64,000 bases of DNA. Origin: Paenibacillus montaniterrae. GTDB lineage: Bacteria; Bacillota; Bacilli; Paenibacillales; Paenibacillaceae. Of the stretch, positions 34,291 to 41,489 are shown piece after piece; within the stretch, counting starts at the first letter, position 1, and each line of letters begins with the position of its first letter. Made by a program: the position numbers and the translations under genes. The stretch is from contig NZ_BOSE01000008.1 in NCBI RefSeq assembly GCF_018403185.1, forward strand, positions 246,561 to 310,560, given 5' to 3'. The notes under the pieces are model-generated. The model was not told where the DNA came from. It saw only the letters and a list, made by a program, of their open reading frames with translations, and ran no database searches.

Positions 34291-36063
34291 TTAGCTGCCA
34301 ACAGCGGCTCTCCAGCTGCCGAGCACAGAGATATCCTGCGCATTTTTAACCGCATACCCCTCACAAACAAAGCCGCTAACCTCCGTGCCATCAATTAGCT
34401 CGATTTTTCCGATGCCAAGCGGAGCGGGAATAGCAGCTGCAAATGAGCCAAAGCTGTGCAGCGGCATCCGCCATAGCTCTACCACAATTTCGCAGCCTTC
34501 CTCCTGTGGCACTTTAATAAGTCCAGGCTTGCTAGGCTCGGTATCCAGCTTAAAAAGTCGGTATGCGCGTGCTGTTTTCGTTTCCTTGACAAAGGCTGCG
34601 CCGCATTGCTGCATTTGCGGCTCCAGCGGCATGCCTCGCATATGCAAGCCGCAGACAGCTACTAGCACGCTCGGAACAGTCAGCTCCTCCTGCGACATTT
34701 GCTGCTGCTGCAATATTAGCCGCTGCAGTCGAGCAGCCAGCTCCACGTTAGCGCCTTCCAGCTCCGGCAAGGAAAATAAGCTTATACCAAACGGCAAGTC
34801 CTCTCCCGCTGCTGCACCTGGAACCGAAAGTGCAGCCAAATCAAGTAAATTGCAATGGTTGGTATACAGCCCCAGCTGGCTATTGTAGAGCACTGGCTGC
34901 TCCTGCAGCTGCTGGCGAGTGTAGGTGCCGCCTACTGTCGGCAGAATCATTACGGCGTGGGCCAGCTTGCGATGGGCTTCCAGCTTCATGCGCTGAATTT
35001 GGTGCTGGGCTTGAAACACTGCCGCGCCTGTATACTGCTTTACTTTGCCTGATTGTAAAATATCGCGCGTGACCGGCAACGTGCTGCCTTCATGCGCTTC
35101 AACAAAGCTGCCCAGTGCTGCCCAGCGTTCCTCGACAAATGGCCCTTCATACAGCAGCTTGGCCGCTTCCTGAAAGAGCTGTAAATCAACATATTCTACA
35201 GGAAGCTGCAGCTTATGCACCGCCGCAACTGTACGCTGCCACGCTTCTCTGTACTGCTCGGCATAATCGCCGAAAAACGTCAGCTGGCTAGCGGGAAGAA
35301 GCACCTTGGCAGGCAGCGCTGGAATGACCTTGGGACGCTGCAGCGACCACGGATCGGTGTGATCGACACCGCGCACACATTGATCCACCTGCATCGCGTC
35401 CTCAATCGTATTGGCAAATACAGTGACACAATCAATGCTTTGGCAGGCGGGCACAACGCCTTTCACAGGCCATGCGCCTACGCTCGGCTTATAGCCGATA
35501 ATGCCGTTAAGCGCGGCGGGCACGCGTCCAGAGCCGGCCGTATCCGTGCCAAGTGCAAACATAACCTGGCCGCGCGCTACTGCTACGGCCGAGCCAGAGC
35601 TTGAGCCGCCGCTTATGAGCTCGGGGCGCAGCGCATTATGCACCTCGCCATAAGGGCTGCGCACGCCAACAAGGCCAGTTGCAAATTGATCGAGATTCGT
35701 TTTGCCAACCGGAATTGCACCAGCCGCAATTAAACGCTCGACCACCGTTGCATGCTGCTTCGGAATATACTCGTAGTCCGGGCAAGCAGCTGTAGTCGGC
35801 ACTCCCGCCAAATCAATATTGTCCTTGATCGCAAATGGTATGCCCCACAGCGGAAGCTGCTCCGGAGAGCTGGCTGCCAGACGATCAAGATAAGGGCGAA
35901 TTCGCTCCATGCGCGGCGGAGTAATCCATATATTCAGCGCCTGCTCGGCTTCAGCCTTGGCAATGATTGCTTCGATTACTTCACGCGGAGTAATCGCGCC
36001 ATCCGCATAGAGCTGCTTTAAGTGACTGATGCTTTTCATATCATAACGTTCTGTTTGAATCAT
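34291..36063 (-). CDS. atzF: Allophanate hydrolase
   Basis: This enzyme splits allophanate into ammonia and carbon dioxide, the last step of biuret, triazine and urea-carboxylase pathways. The 590-residue protein has an N-terminal amidase-signature domain with the base lysine in FAIKDNIDLAG and the serines in ISGGSSSGSAVAVA and DTAGSGRVPAALNG. A C-terminal domain (~460–590) has the AtzF-type block FGSFAAAIPAPLGIGKIEL and a C-terminal DISVLGSWRA. The start follows AAGGAGTG, 20 bp after the biuret hydrolase stop. The two-domain form without a biotin carboxylase fusion fits biuret use rather than urea amidolyase. Confidence 0.92.
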   Translation of the reverse strand: MIQTERYDMKSISHLKQLYADGAITPREVIEAIIAKAEAEQALNIWITPPRMERIRPYLDRLAASSPEQLPLWGIPFAIKDNIDLAGVPTTAACPDYEYIPKQHATVVERLIAAGAIPVGKTNLDQFATGLVGVRSPYGEVHNALRPELISGGSSSGSAVAVARGQVMFALGTDTAGSGRVPAALNGIIGYKPSVGAWPVKGVVPACQSIDCVTVFANTIEDAMQVDQCVRGVDHTDPWSLQRPKVIPALPAKVLLPASQLTFFGDYAEQYREAWQRTVAAVHKLQLPVEYVDLQLFQEAAKLLYEGPFVEERWAALGSFVEAHEGSTLPVTRDILQSGKVKQYTGAAVFQAQHQIQRMKLEAHRKLAHAVMILPTVGGTYTRQQLQEQPVLYNSQLGLYTNHCNLLDLAALSVPGAAAGEDLPFGISLFSLPELEGANVELAARLQRLILQQQQMSQEELTVPSVLVAVCGLHMRGMPLEPQMQQCGAAFVKETKTARAYRLFKLDTEPSKPGLIKVPQEEGCEIVVELWRMPLHSFGSFAAAIPAPLGIGKIELIDGTEVSGFVCEGYAVKNAQDISVLGSWRAAVGS

Positions 36064-36083
36064 CGCTGCACACTCCTTCTCTT

Positions 36084-36776
36084 CTACTTGCCCGCCAGCG
36101 CTTTCAACGCCTCAATTACATTCGTTGAGTTGGATACACTGCCGAATACGCCGCCCTGCATCGTCACCATCTTTAATGCAGCTAAATGATTGCCGTAATC
36201 CGTCGCGCCCGTACAATCCTCCAAAATCAAGCATTCGTAGCCGCGGTCATTGGCCTCGCGCATCGTCGTATGCACGCAAACATCCGTCGTAATGCCTGTC
36301 AAAATAATGTTTTCAATTCGGCGATTGCGCAAAATCAGATCAAGATCTGTCGCATAGAAGCTTCCCTTGCCAGGCTTATCGATAATAAATTCGCCTGCTA
36401 CAGGGTACAGCTCCTCAATAATGTCCCAGCCCTTTTCTCCTCGTACTAAAATTTTACCTGCCGGTCCTTGCGAGCCAATTTCCGCACCGATTTGCGCACT
36501 GCGCCAGCGTTTATTTTCTGGCAGATCAGACAAGTCCGGCTTATGCCCTTCGCGCGTATGAATTACTGTAAAGTCGGGAATTTGCCGCACAACCTCAAGC
36601 AAAGCTTTAATCGGCTCAATAGCTCGCCGTGTAAGCGATAGATCATAGCCCATTTGATCGACATAGCCGCCAGGCCCGCAAAAATCAGTTTGCATATCAA
36701 TAATCATTAACGCAGTGTTGTCAGCGCGTAGATTTCCATTATAAGGATAATGATAAGGATTTGCTTGAATATACAT
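36084..36776 (-). CDS. biuH: Biuret amidohydrolase-like cysteine hydrolase
   Basis: BiuH hydrolyses biuret to allophanate and ammonia. The 230-residue protein has the triad Asp in MIIDMQTDFCG (~residue 27), Lys in DKPGKGSFYATDL, and Cys in TGITTDVCVHTTMREANDRG. It also has segments that I recall from characterised rhizobial biuret hydrolases: PYNG.LR.DNTAL near the start and EDCTGATDYGNHLAALKM near the end. It is directly followed by allophanate hydrolase, which uses its product. The start has GAGGTG six bases upstream. Ureidoacrylate or other amide substrates remain possible, but the context favours biuret. Confidence 0.85.
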   Translation of the reverse strand: MYIQANPYHYPYNGNLRADNTALMIIDMQTDFCGPGGYVDQMGYDLSLTRRAIEPIKALLEVVRQIPDFTVIHTREGHKPDLSDLPENKRWRSAQIGAEIGSQGPAGKILVRGEKGWDIIEELYPVAGEFIIDKPGKGSFYATDLDLILRNRRIENIILTGITTDVCVHTTMREANDRGYECLILEDCTGATDYGNHLAALKMVTMQGGVFGSVSNSTNVIEALKALAGK

Positions 36777-36816
36777 TCATAACACCTCTTTCGTGCAATA
36801 TATGTTTCTTTGTTAC

Positions 36817-36870
36817 ATTATATAACATCGTCAGTAACGATTCATTGTAGTTATTCCACAAATATTTGTG
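36817..36870 (-). promoter_or_regulatory. Promoter and palindrome upstream of biuH
   Basis: The minus strand carries ATGTTATATAAT (36828–36817), identical to the transporter promoter, flanked by GTTAC/GTAAC arms. About 40 bp further upstream lies a perfect 14-bp palindrome, CACAAATATTTGTG (36857–36870), where an activator could bind. There is no good -35. Confidence 0.45.
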
Positions 36871-37000
36871 AGAAATGTTGGTTTTTCATCATAAGAAAAG
36901 AGGGAGAATGCAAGAATTGTGTCACATTATGTATCATTGACTCGGATAGTGCAGAAAAATGAGATTTGAAGAGAGTGAAGCAACACAAAGGGATGTAAAA

Positions 37001-37040
37001 GTATTGAGGTATTGAGGTATTGAAGTATAGGGATATAGAA
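37001..37040. repeat. 8-bp tandem repeat, about five copies
   Basis: The unit GTATTGAG is repeated with increasing divergence: GTATTGAG twice, GTATTGAA, GTATAGGG, ATATAGAA. It lies in the AT-rich, gene-free 36871–37237 stretch upstream of biuH. I see no other element there. Confidence 0.7.
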
Positions 37041-37237
37041 GTATTTACAGAGATACGAAGAATGGGAACAGTGAAATGAAGATGAATGAGGTTACTAGCA
37101 TAAAAGATTAGAATAAATAAATTGTCCACATGTGGATATTTTTTTCTTGTAGTTATCCTCAAGTCTATTGAACATTATGCAGTGACATATCGGAGTTATG
37201 TTTAGTGCTTTAGCTAAAATAGTAACGTTGCTTTGAC

Positions 37238-37277
37238 AAAAAATAAGCCAGGCGTGCACAAAACACTCCTGGCTTAA
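37238..37277 (-). terminator. Terminator after the 37286–38071 methyltransferase
   Basis: AAGCCAGG pairs with CCTGGCTT around a 15-base loop, followed by ATTTTTTG on the minus strand, just past the stop. Confidence 0.85.
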
Positions 37278-37285
37278 AGCTTGTT

Positions 37286-38071
37286 TCAAGGCTTCCTGGC
37301 TAAATATAAATCAATCGTGTCATATACGTGCAGAACATTACCGAAGTCAACAATAGCCTGCTGAATCTCTTGCATAAAGGCTTGTCTGATCTCAGGCGGC
37401 AATGCTCGATGATCGGAATAAGTATGCAGTAAGGCGATATAGCCTGGCGCATCAAATGTTCTAACTTGCTTGTAAAGCTTATGCTCAAGCTGATTAAATC
37501 CATAAGATAAAATGATTTCTTTTCTTGCTTGATAGAGCTTACTGTCTTGCTCGATCATTGGAGCTGTATAGTTCCAGCTGCCAGCAGCGCTATAGCGCTT
37601 ATAGATGTCTTGAATTTCTTGATGCAGCGGATCATCACTCCGGTTTACAAATGGTCTGTTCCAAAATAGCGCCAGTGCGGCTCCGGGCTTCAGCATACGG
37701 AATACTTTAGGATAACCGATCTCCGCTTTAATCCAATGAAAGGCTGTAGCGGAATAGATGAGATCAACCGCAGCCTCCTCTTCTGCAAACTGCTCAAATT
37801 CACAATGCAGCACTTGCAGATGGCGATATTGCTTGAACTTCTCGCGCGTAAAAGCGGCTAGCTGCTCGCCGAACTCCACAGCCGTCACCTGACAGCCTCT
37901 GTCCAGTATCGGCTTTGTAGCTTGTCCAGTACCACAGCCTATCTCAACGGCCTTCATACCCCGTTCCAGCCCCGCATAAGCGGCAATATCCGTAAACAGC
38001 TCAGCATTGTAATGCGGCCGCCAGCGATCGTAGTTGATGACATCCTCATTAAAGGTAAGACGTTTATCCAT
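37286..38071 (-). CDS. Class I SAM-dependent methyltransferase
   Basis: The 261-residue protein has the SAM motif AVEIGCGTGQATKPILDRG near residues 41–59, AVEFGEQL, and the post-motif block SATAFHWIKAEIGYPKVFRML, which matches the Methyltransf_11 group often annotated as trans-aconitate-methyltransferase-like. The substrate is unknown. I prefer the ATG at 38071 (MDKRLTFNEDVINYDRWRP), eight to nine bases after AGGAGG; a TTG and another ATG upstream are in the same frame. It is a single gene with its own terminator. Confidence 0.82.
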   Translation of the reverse strand: MDKRLTFNEDVINYDRWRPHYNAELFTDIAAYAGLERGMKAVEIGCGTGQATKPILDRGCQVTAVEFGEQLAAFTREKFKQYRHLQVLHCEFEQFAEEEAAVDLIYSATAFHWIKAEIGYPKVFRMLKPGAALALFWNRPFVNRSDDPLHQEIQDIYKRYSAAGSWNYTAPMIEQDSKLYQARKEIILSYGFNQLEHKLYKQVRTFDAPGYIALLHTYSDHRALPPEIRQAFMQEIQQAIVDFGNVLHVYDTIDLYLARKP

Positions 38072-38127
38072 GCCCATTCCCTCCTCTGCCAAATTGACAC
38101 TTCAAGTATTAATTTGCCCGTTAAATG

Positions 38128-38158
38128 CAAAAAAACTTCTTTGTAAGTCAAAGAAGCC
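38128..38158 (-). terminator. Terminator after tRNA-Ser
   Basis: CTTCTTTG pairs with CAAAGAAG around a 5-base loop, followed on the minus strand by TTTTTTTGC, 23 bp past the tRNA. Confidence 0.85.
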
Positions 38159-38180
38159 TTTTGCAATCAAATATGACGAA

Positions 38181-38271
38181 TGGCGGAGAAGGTGGGATTC
38201 GAACCCACGCACGCCTGACGACGCCTAGCTGATTTCGAGTCAGCCCCCTTGGACCTCTTGGGTACTTCTCC
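38181..38271 (-). tRNA. tRNA-Ser (anticodon CGA)
   Basis: The 91-base gene on the minus strand starts GGAGAAG, pairs with CTTCTCC, and ends with discriminator G and encoded CCA. The anticodon loop CTCGAAA sits on a GCTGA/TCAGC stem and gives CGA, reading UCG. The long variable arm and the T-loop GGTTCGAATCC are those of a class II serine tRNA. Confidence 0.97.
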
Positions 38272-38286
38272 GTTTGCACAAACATT

Positions 38287-38316
38287 AATATAACATAAAA
38301 GCTAATCGAGATTCAA
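38287..38316 (-). promoter_or_regulatory. tRNA-Ser promoter
   Basis: TTGAAT, an 18-bp spacer and TATATT on the minus strand, 16 bp upstream of the tRNA. Confidence 0.6.
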
Positions 38317-38324
38317 CTGTAAAT

Positions 38325-38543
38325 TCAATCCTCTTTCCAACCATCTGTCAGCTCCGATTTGCCGATTACCTTTTTCATATTTTTTTCGAATTTTGCACGA
38401 GGCAGCAGAATGCTATGTCCACAGCCTGCGCATTTCATACGTATATCCATCCCCATGCGAATAACGATCATTTCATTGGATCCACAAGGATGAACTTTTT
38501 TCATCTGAACGATATCCCCAAGCTCAAATTGCTTACGCTCCAT
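38325..38543 (-). CDS. yyzM: DUF951 family protein YyzM
   Basis: This 72-residue protein matches the small DUF951 family (YyzM in B. subtilis, also near the origin). It has a compact beta-rich core, ELGDIVQMKKVHPCGSNEM, and a CAGCGHSILLPR segment. With the earlier Cys it gives three cysteines that might bind metal; that is inference. The start follows AGGAGG. It lies 20 bp after the mechanosensitive channel gene and is likely co-transcribed with it. Function is unknown. Confidence 0.85.
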   Translation of the reverse strand: MERKQFELGDIVQMKKVHPCGSNEMIVIRMGMDIRMKCAGCGHSILLPRAKFEKNMKKVIGKSELTDGWKED

Positions 38544-38563
38544 TATGCTATACCTCCTGAACG

Positions 38564-39388
38564 TTATGATTGCTCATTCATTTGCAAGGAATGCTCTTCC
38601 AGCGTTAGTTTAAAGCGTTCATTCATATACCGTTTTACTGTATCCTCATAGGTTGCTTCACACTGAACCTCGATCCGCATCACAATTTCGTCCTTATCGA
38701 ATTGCTGGATGCCCAGCACTGTAGGCTGACCGATTATTTTTTCATGCTCAAGCGTCTCTGCACATTGCTTGACGATTTGCATAATATAGCGCAAATTGCT
38801 TTGATAAGCAATCGCAATATCCAGCGAAACGGTAGCTGCATGCAAGGAGAAATTCGTAACCTCCGTAATGAGACTGTTGGGCACGATGTGAACCTCTCCC
38901 TTTTCATTAACAATTCTCGTTGTACGCAGACCAATTACTTCTACCTTGCCTTTGAATTTGCCAGTAGAAATCATATCGCCAACCGCAAATTGATCCTCCA
39001 GCACAATGAAAAAGCCGGTAATGACGTCTTTCACAAGGCTTTGTGCCCCAAAGCCGATCGCTATGCCGGCAATACCTGCGCCTGCAATGAGCGGCCCAAG
39101 CGAGATGCCGAGCTCCGAAAGCACCAGCAGACCAATAATAAAGTAGATCGTATATGAGACCATATTGTTGAGCAGCTTGCCAATCGTCGTAATTCTCCGC
39201 TTTTGGCTGGCATGTCGCACATTAAGCTGCTCTAATACGATTTTATTGATTGATTTATGAAGAATCCATGCAAGCAGCCTGCCAATGACGATCAGCAGCA
39301 AAATTCGCAAAACAGAAATGCTAAACTGACTCCAAAATTCATCGATTACGATATTGCTCGTTACGTTGTTTATCCACTCTTTCCACAT
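38564..39388 (-). CDS. Small-conductance mechanosensitive channel (MscS family)
   Basis: MscS channels open under membrane tension and release solutes on osmotic downshock. The 274-residue protein has three membrane helices (~residues 20–45, 70–95, 100–130). The pore helix is Gly/Ala-rich, LGPLIAGAGIAGIAIGFGAQSLVKDVITGF in two adjoining parts (~residues 95–125). A cytoplasmic beta domain follows, with DQFAVGDMI and HIVPNSLITEVTNFS. The start has AAGGG about 11 bases upstream. It lies between the DUF3343 gene and yyzM. Confidence 0.93.
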   Translation of the reverse strand: MWKEWINNVTSNIVIDEFWSQFSISVLRILLLIVIGRLLAWILHKSINKIVLEQLNVRHASQKRRITTIGKLLNNMVSYTIYFIIGLLVLSELGISLGPLIAGAGIAGIAIGFGAQSLVKDVITGFFIVLEDQFAVGDMISTGKFKGKVEVIGLRTTRIVNEKGEVHIVPNSLITEVTNFSLHAATVSLDIAIAYQSNLRYIMQIVKQCAETLEHEKIIGQPTVLGIQQFDKDEIVMRIEVQCEATYEDTVKRYMNERFKLTLEEHSLQMNEQS

Positions 39389-39413
39389 CGCCGAAAAACC
39401 CTTCCTGAGCCAA

Positions 39414-39662
39414 TTATACTAGCTGCTTATAGCCCTGCTCCAGCTTTTCAAAAATGCCGCGAATTTCAACCTGCTCTGAGCGAATGATTTCCTGCACCTT
39501 CTCCACCTCCTCTGCAGGAAAATGAATCGATAGCGCACAGCCTGCTGTAATTTCCTTTGGTGTTGGGCATATATCAATCTCGATTTCTGCATATTCTAAT
39601 AACATCTCTGCTCGCAGCGCCTGCTGCGTAGAATCGAAAGCAATTAACATCTGCTCGCTCAT
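39414..39662 (-). CDS. DUF3343 protein, putative Se/S carrier
   Basis: The 82-residue protein matches the DUF3343 family, which is annotated as a putative selenium/sulfur carrier and often neighbours a cysteine-desulfurase-like gene. The conserved part is ALRAEMLLEYAEIEIDICPTP followed by EITAGCALSIHFP, with the family Cys in AGCALS. A class V aminotransferase gene of that type lies 1.8 kb upstream at 41490–42650, now separated by repeats and two other genes. The start has GAGAGGGG ten bases upstream. Function is inferred only. Confidence 0.8.
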   Translation of the reverse strand: MSEQMLIAFDSTQQALRAEMLLEYAEIEIDICPTPKEITAGCALSIHFPAEEVEKVQEIIRSEQVEIRGIFEKLEQGYKQLV

Positions 39663-39737
39663 GAAGCTGCAGCCCCTCTCTTATCGGCGTATTAAGTATA
39701 ATCTGCACTATTTCGCTACATACTAGTAGTAGAGGTC

Positions 39738-39905
39738 GTTCAAAAACTCGACTTTGATGACGATGTCTTGCGTTGCAGGCTTAGTCGACGGCGAATATGT
39801 CACGCTACCGAAGGCTCCGGTGCTCACGTAGCTTTTGCCTACGCTGCGCTCCTCGCCTTCTAGTATCGTCCCATATTCTTGGTCCTGAAAGCCAAGTTTT
39901 TGAAC
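39738..39905 (+). repeat. Inverted-repeat element, copy A (168 bp)
   Basis: Bounded by GTTCAAAAACTCGACTTT and AAAGCCAAGTTTTTGAAC, an 18-bp terminal inverted repeat with 16 matches. The core contains TCGACGGCGAATATGTCACGC and GCCTACGCTGCGCTCCTCGCC in shorter conserved pieces shared by copies B, C and D. No transposase is inside, as in a MITE. Confidence 0.85.
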
Positions 39906-39922
39906 CTTTATTGGAGATGGTC

Positions 39923-40089
39923 GTTCAAAAACTCGACTTTGATGACGATGCCTTGCGTTGTAGCTTTGTCGACGGCGAATATGTCACGCTTCCGAAGGCT
40001 CCGGTGCTCACGTAGCTTTTGCCTACGCTGCGCTCCTCGCCTTCTAGTATCGTGCCATCTTCTTGGTCCTGAAAGCGATGCTTTTGAAC
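39923..40089 (+). repeat. Inverted-repeat element, copy B (167 bp)
   Basis: Direct tandem copy of A, about 90% identical, 17 bp downstream of it. Its right end lies 46 bp upstream of the yyaC start, so it occupies the space where that gene's promoter would normally lie. Confidence 0.85.
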
Positions 40090-40135
40090 AGATAGTATTA
40101 TATTTTGTTTCAAGAAAGGAAACTTACAAGAAACG

Positions 40136-40735
40136 ATGGATAATAATCAATCGATTAAGGTTCCCTATAATTCTCCGATGATTCGCACCATTTTGCAACA
40201 GGAGCTGACTAACTTGCTGCAAACTGCTATGCCGCATCAGCCGATCATCGTCATTTGCATTGGCACGGATCGCTCTACAGGAGATTCGCTTGGCCCGCTT
40301 GTTGGCTCTTCCTTGGAAAAGTATCGCTCTCGCTTTATGCATGTATACGGGACCATTGCTGAGCCTGTGCATGCGTTAAATCTGTCTGATACTTTAGCTC
40401 TAATAGAAGAGCAATTTGCCGAGCCGTTCATTATCGGGATTGATGCCTGCTTAGGGCAAGCTACTAGTGTTGGCTGCATTCAAGCCGGATGTGGTCCAGT
40501 TCGCCCTGGCGCAGGCGTTAACAAGGAGCTTCCGCCTGTCGGACATATGCATATAACTGGAATCGTTAATGTCGGCGGGTTTATGGAATATTTTGTGCTG
40601 CAAAATACTCGACTTCATCTCGTTATGTCCATGTCCGAAGTAATTGCGCAATGCCTTTATCATGCTATTTCCCGTCATATTCGCAGAGCTCAGCTTGACG
40701 AGCCCACAACCTCTCTGTCGCGAATTAATTTATAG
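40136..40735 (+). CDS. yyaC: Spore protease YyaC
   Basis: YyaC (DUF1256) is a sporulation protein related to the Gpr spore protease. The 199-residue protein has the family block VICIGTDRSTGDSLGPLVG (~residues 41–59), IIGIDACLGQATSVGCI (~100–116) and GPVRPGAGVNKELPPVG (~120–136). In B. subtilis yyaC sits next to parB near the origin, as here. The ATG at 40136 has only a distant AAAGGAA, about 15 bases away, so the start is less certain than for other genes. The repeat copy B lies immediately upstream. Confidence 0.9.
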   Translation: MDNNQSIKVPYNSPMIRTILQQELTNLLQTAMPHQPIIVICIGTDRSTGDSLGPLVGSSLEKYRSRFMHVYGTIAEPVHALNLSDTLALIEEQFAEPFIIGIDACLGQATSVGCIQAGCGPVRPGAGVNKELPPVGHMHITGIVNVGGFMEYFVLQNTRLHLVMSMSEVIAQCLYHAISRHIRRAQLDEPTTSLSRINL

Positions 40736-40741
40736 CCAAAC

Positions 40742-41221
40742 TTAATTTGCTTCCTCAATAACTTTGCGCTCTTCTGGCGTGAGCGTATAATTGGACTGAC
40801 CCTTTTGAACCGGTTTGCCATACAGATACATGCCTTCTCTGCTGTGAATGCTTGTTAATACGACACCGTCCTTATGATCATTCAATATTGCAAGCGAGAA
40901 GCTTAAATCGCTGCCTGCATCTGCAAACGCATTATAGCGATGCAGCGCGACTTTGCTTTTTTGCAATGGCACGCGTTGTTCCAGCGCATCAATTTTCGCC
41001 GCTGAGCTGTCTATCGAATCTTGATGCGACTTTTGCTCTTGCTTAATTCCGATAATGACTTGCTCCAAATTTTCTACTCCCGTGCCCTCCATCATGGCAT
41101 GATACGAGCGTCCAAGTTTTTTTAATCTACGACTCAACGACATGACAGCTGCAGCTTGAATAATGATAATTGCAGAAAGCGCAATAACAATAATTTCAAT
41201 ATTCTCATTGATTACGTGCAA
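40742..41221 (-). CDS. DUF4446 family membrane-anchored protein
   Basis: The 159-residue protein fits the DUF4446 family found beside parB/noc in Bacillales. Residues ~8–28 form one membrane helix (IEIIVIALSAIIIIQAAAV). A coiled-coil-like stretch (~45–85, LEQVIIGIKQEQKSHQDSID) follows, then a small beta domain with VALHRYNAFADAGSDLSFSLA (in shorter conserved blocks) and DGVVLTSIHSREGMYLY. The start is a TTG seven bases after AAAGGAG. It is convergent with yyaC, with only 6 bp between. Function is unknown. Confidence 0.8.
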   Translation of the reverse strand: MHVINENIEIIVIALSAIIIIQAAAVMSLSRRLKKLGRSYHAMMEGTGVENLEQVIIGIKQEQKSHQDSIDSSAAKIDALEQRVPLQKSKVALHRYNAFADAGSDLSFSLAILNDHKDGVVLTSIHSREGMYLYGKPVQKGQSNYTLTPEERKVIEEAN

Positions 41222-41275
41222 CGCGTTTCTCTCCTTTAAGCTTAAATATAGCCTAATATTCTTTTACTTTCTTTA

Positions 41276-41488
41276 GAGGTGGTTTAAAAATTGGACTTTG
41301 ATGACGATGATTTTGCTCCGCAGCTTAGTCGACGGCGAAGATGACACGCTACCGAAAGGTTATGCTTCCGAGGCATGTTTCCTGCGGAAACATTGGAGGT
41401 GCTCACGTAGTTTTTTCCTACGCTGCGCTCCTCGCCTTTCTAGTATCGGGTCATCTTCTTGGTCCTGAAAGCCGAGCTTTTAACACGC
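41276..41488 (+). repeat. Inverted-repeat element, copy C with inserted hairpins (213 bp)
   Basis: Shares the core of copies A and B (CTTTGATGACGATG, AGTCGACGGCGAA, GCTCACGTAG, CTACGCTGCGCTCCTCGCC, TTCTTGGTCCTGAAAGC). Its ends are more diverged (GGTTTAAAAA and CTTTTAACACG). It carries about 40 extra bases with two hairpins, one of them ATGTTTCC-tgc-GGAAACAT. It ends 2 bp from the cysteine desulfurase stop. Confidence 0.75.
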
Positions 41489-41489
41489 C

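Noticed and set aside
36851..37162. 103-codon minus-strand frame upstream of biuH
   Set aside because: Its product is low-complexity (rich in Ile, Ser, Phe, Tyr) and derives from an AT-rich tandem repeat; no ribosome-binding site.
39797..40181. Open frames of 72–100 codons within repeat copies A and B
   Set aside because: They lie entirely in the repeat element, have no ribosome-binding site, and the same peptide is repeated simply because the DNA is repeated.
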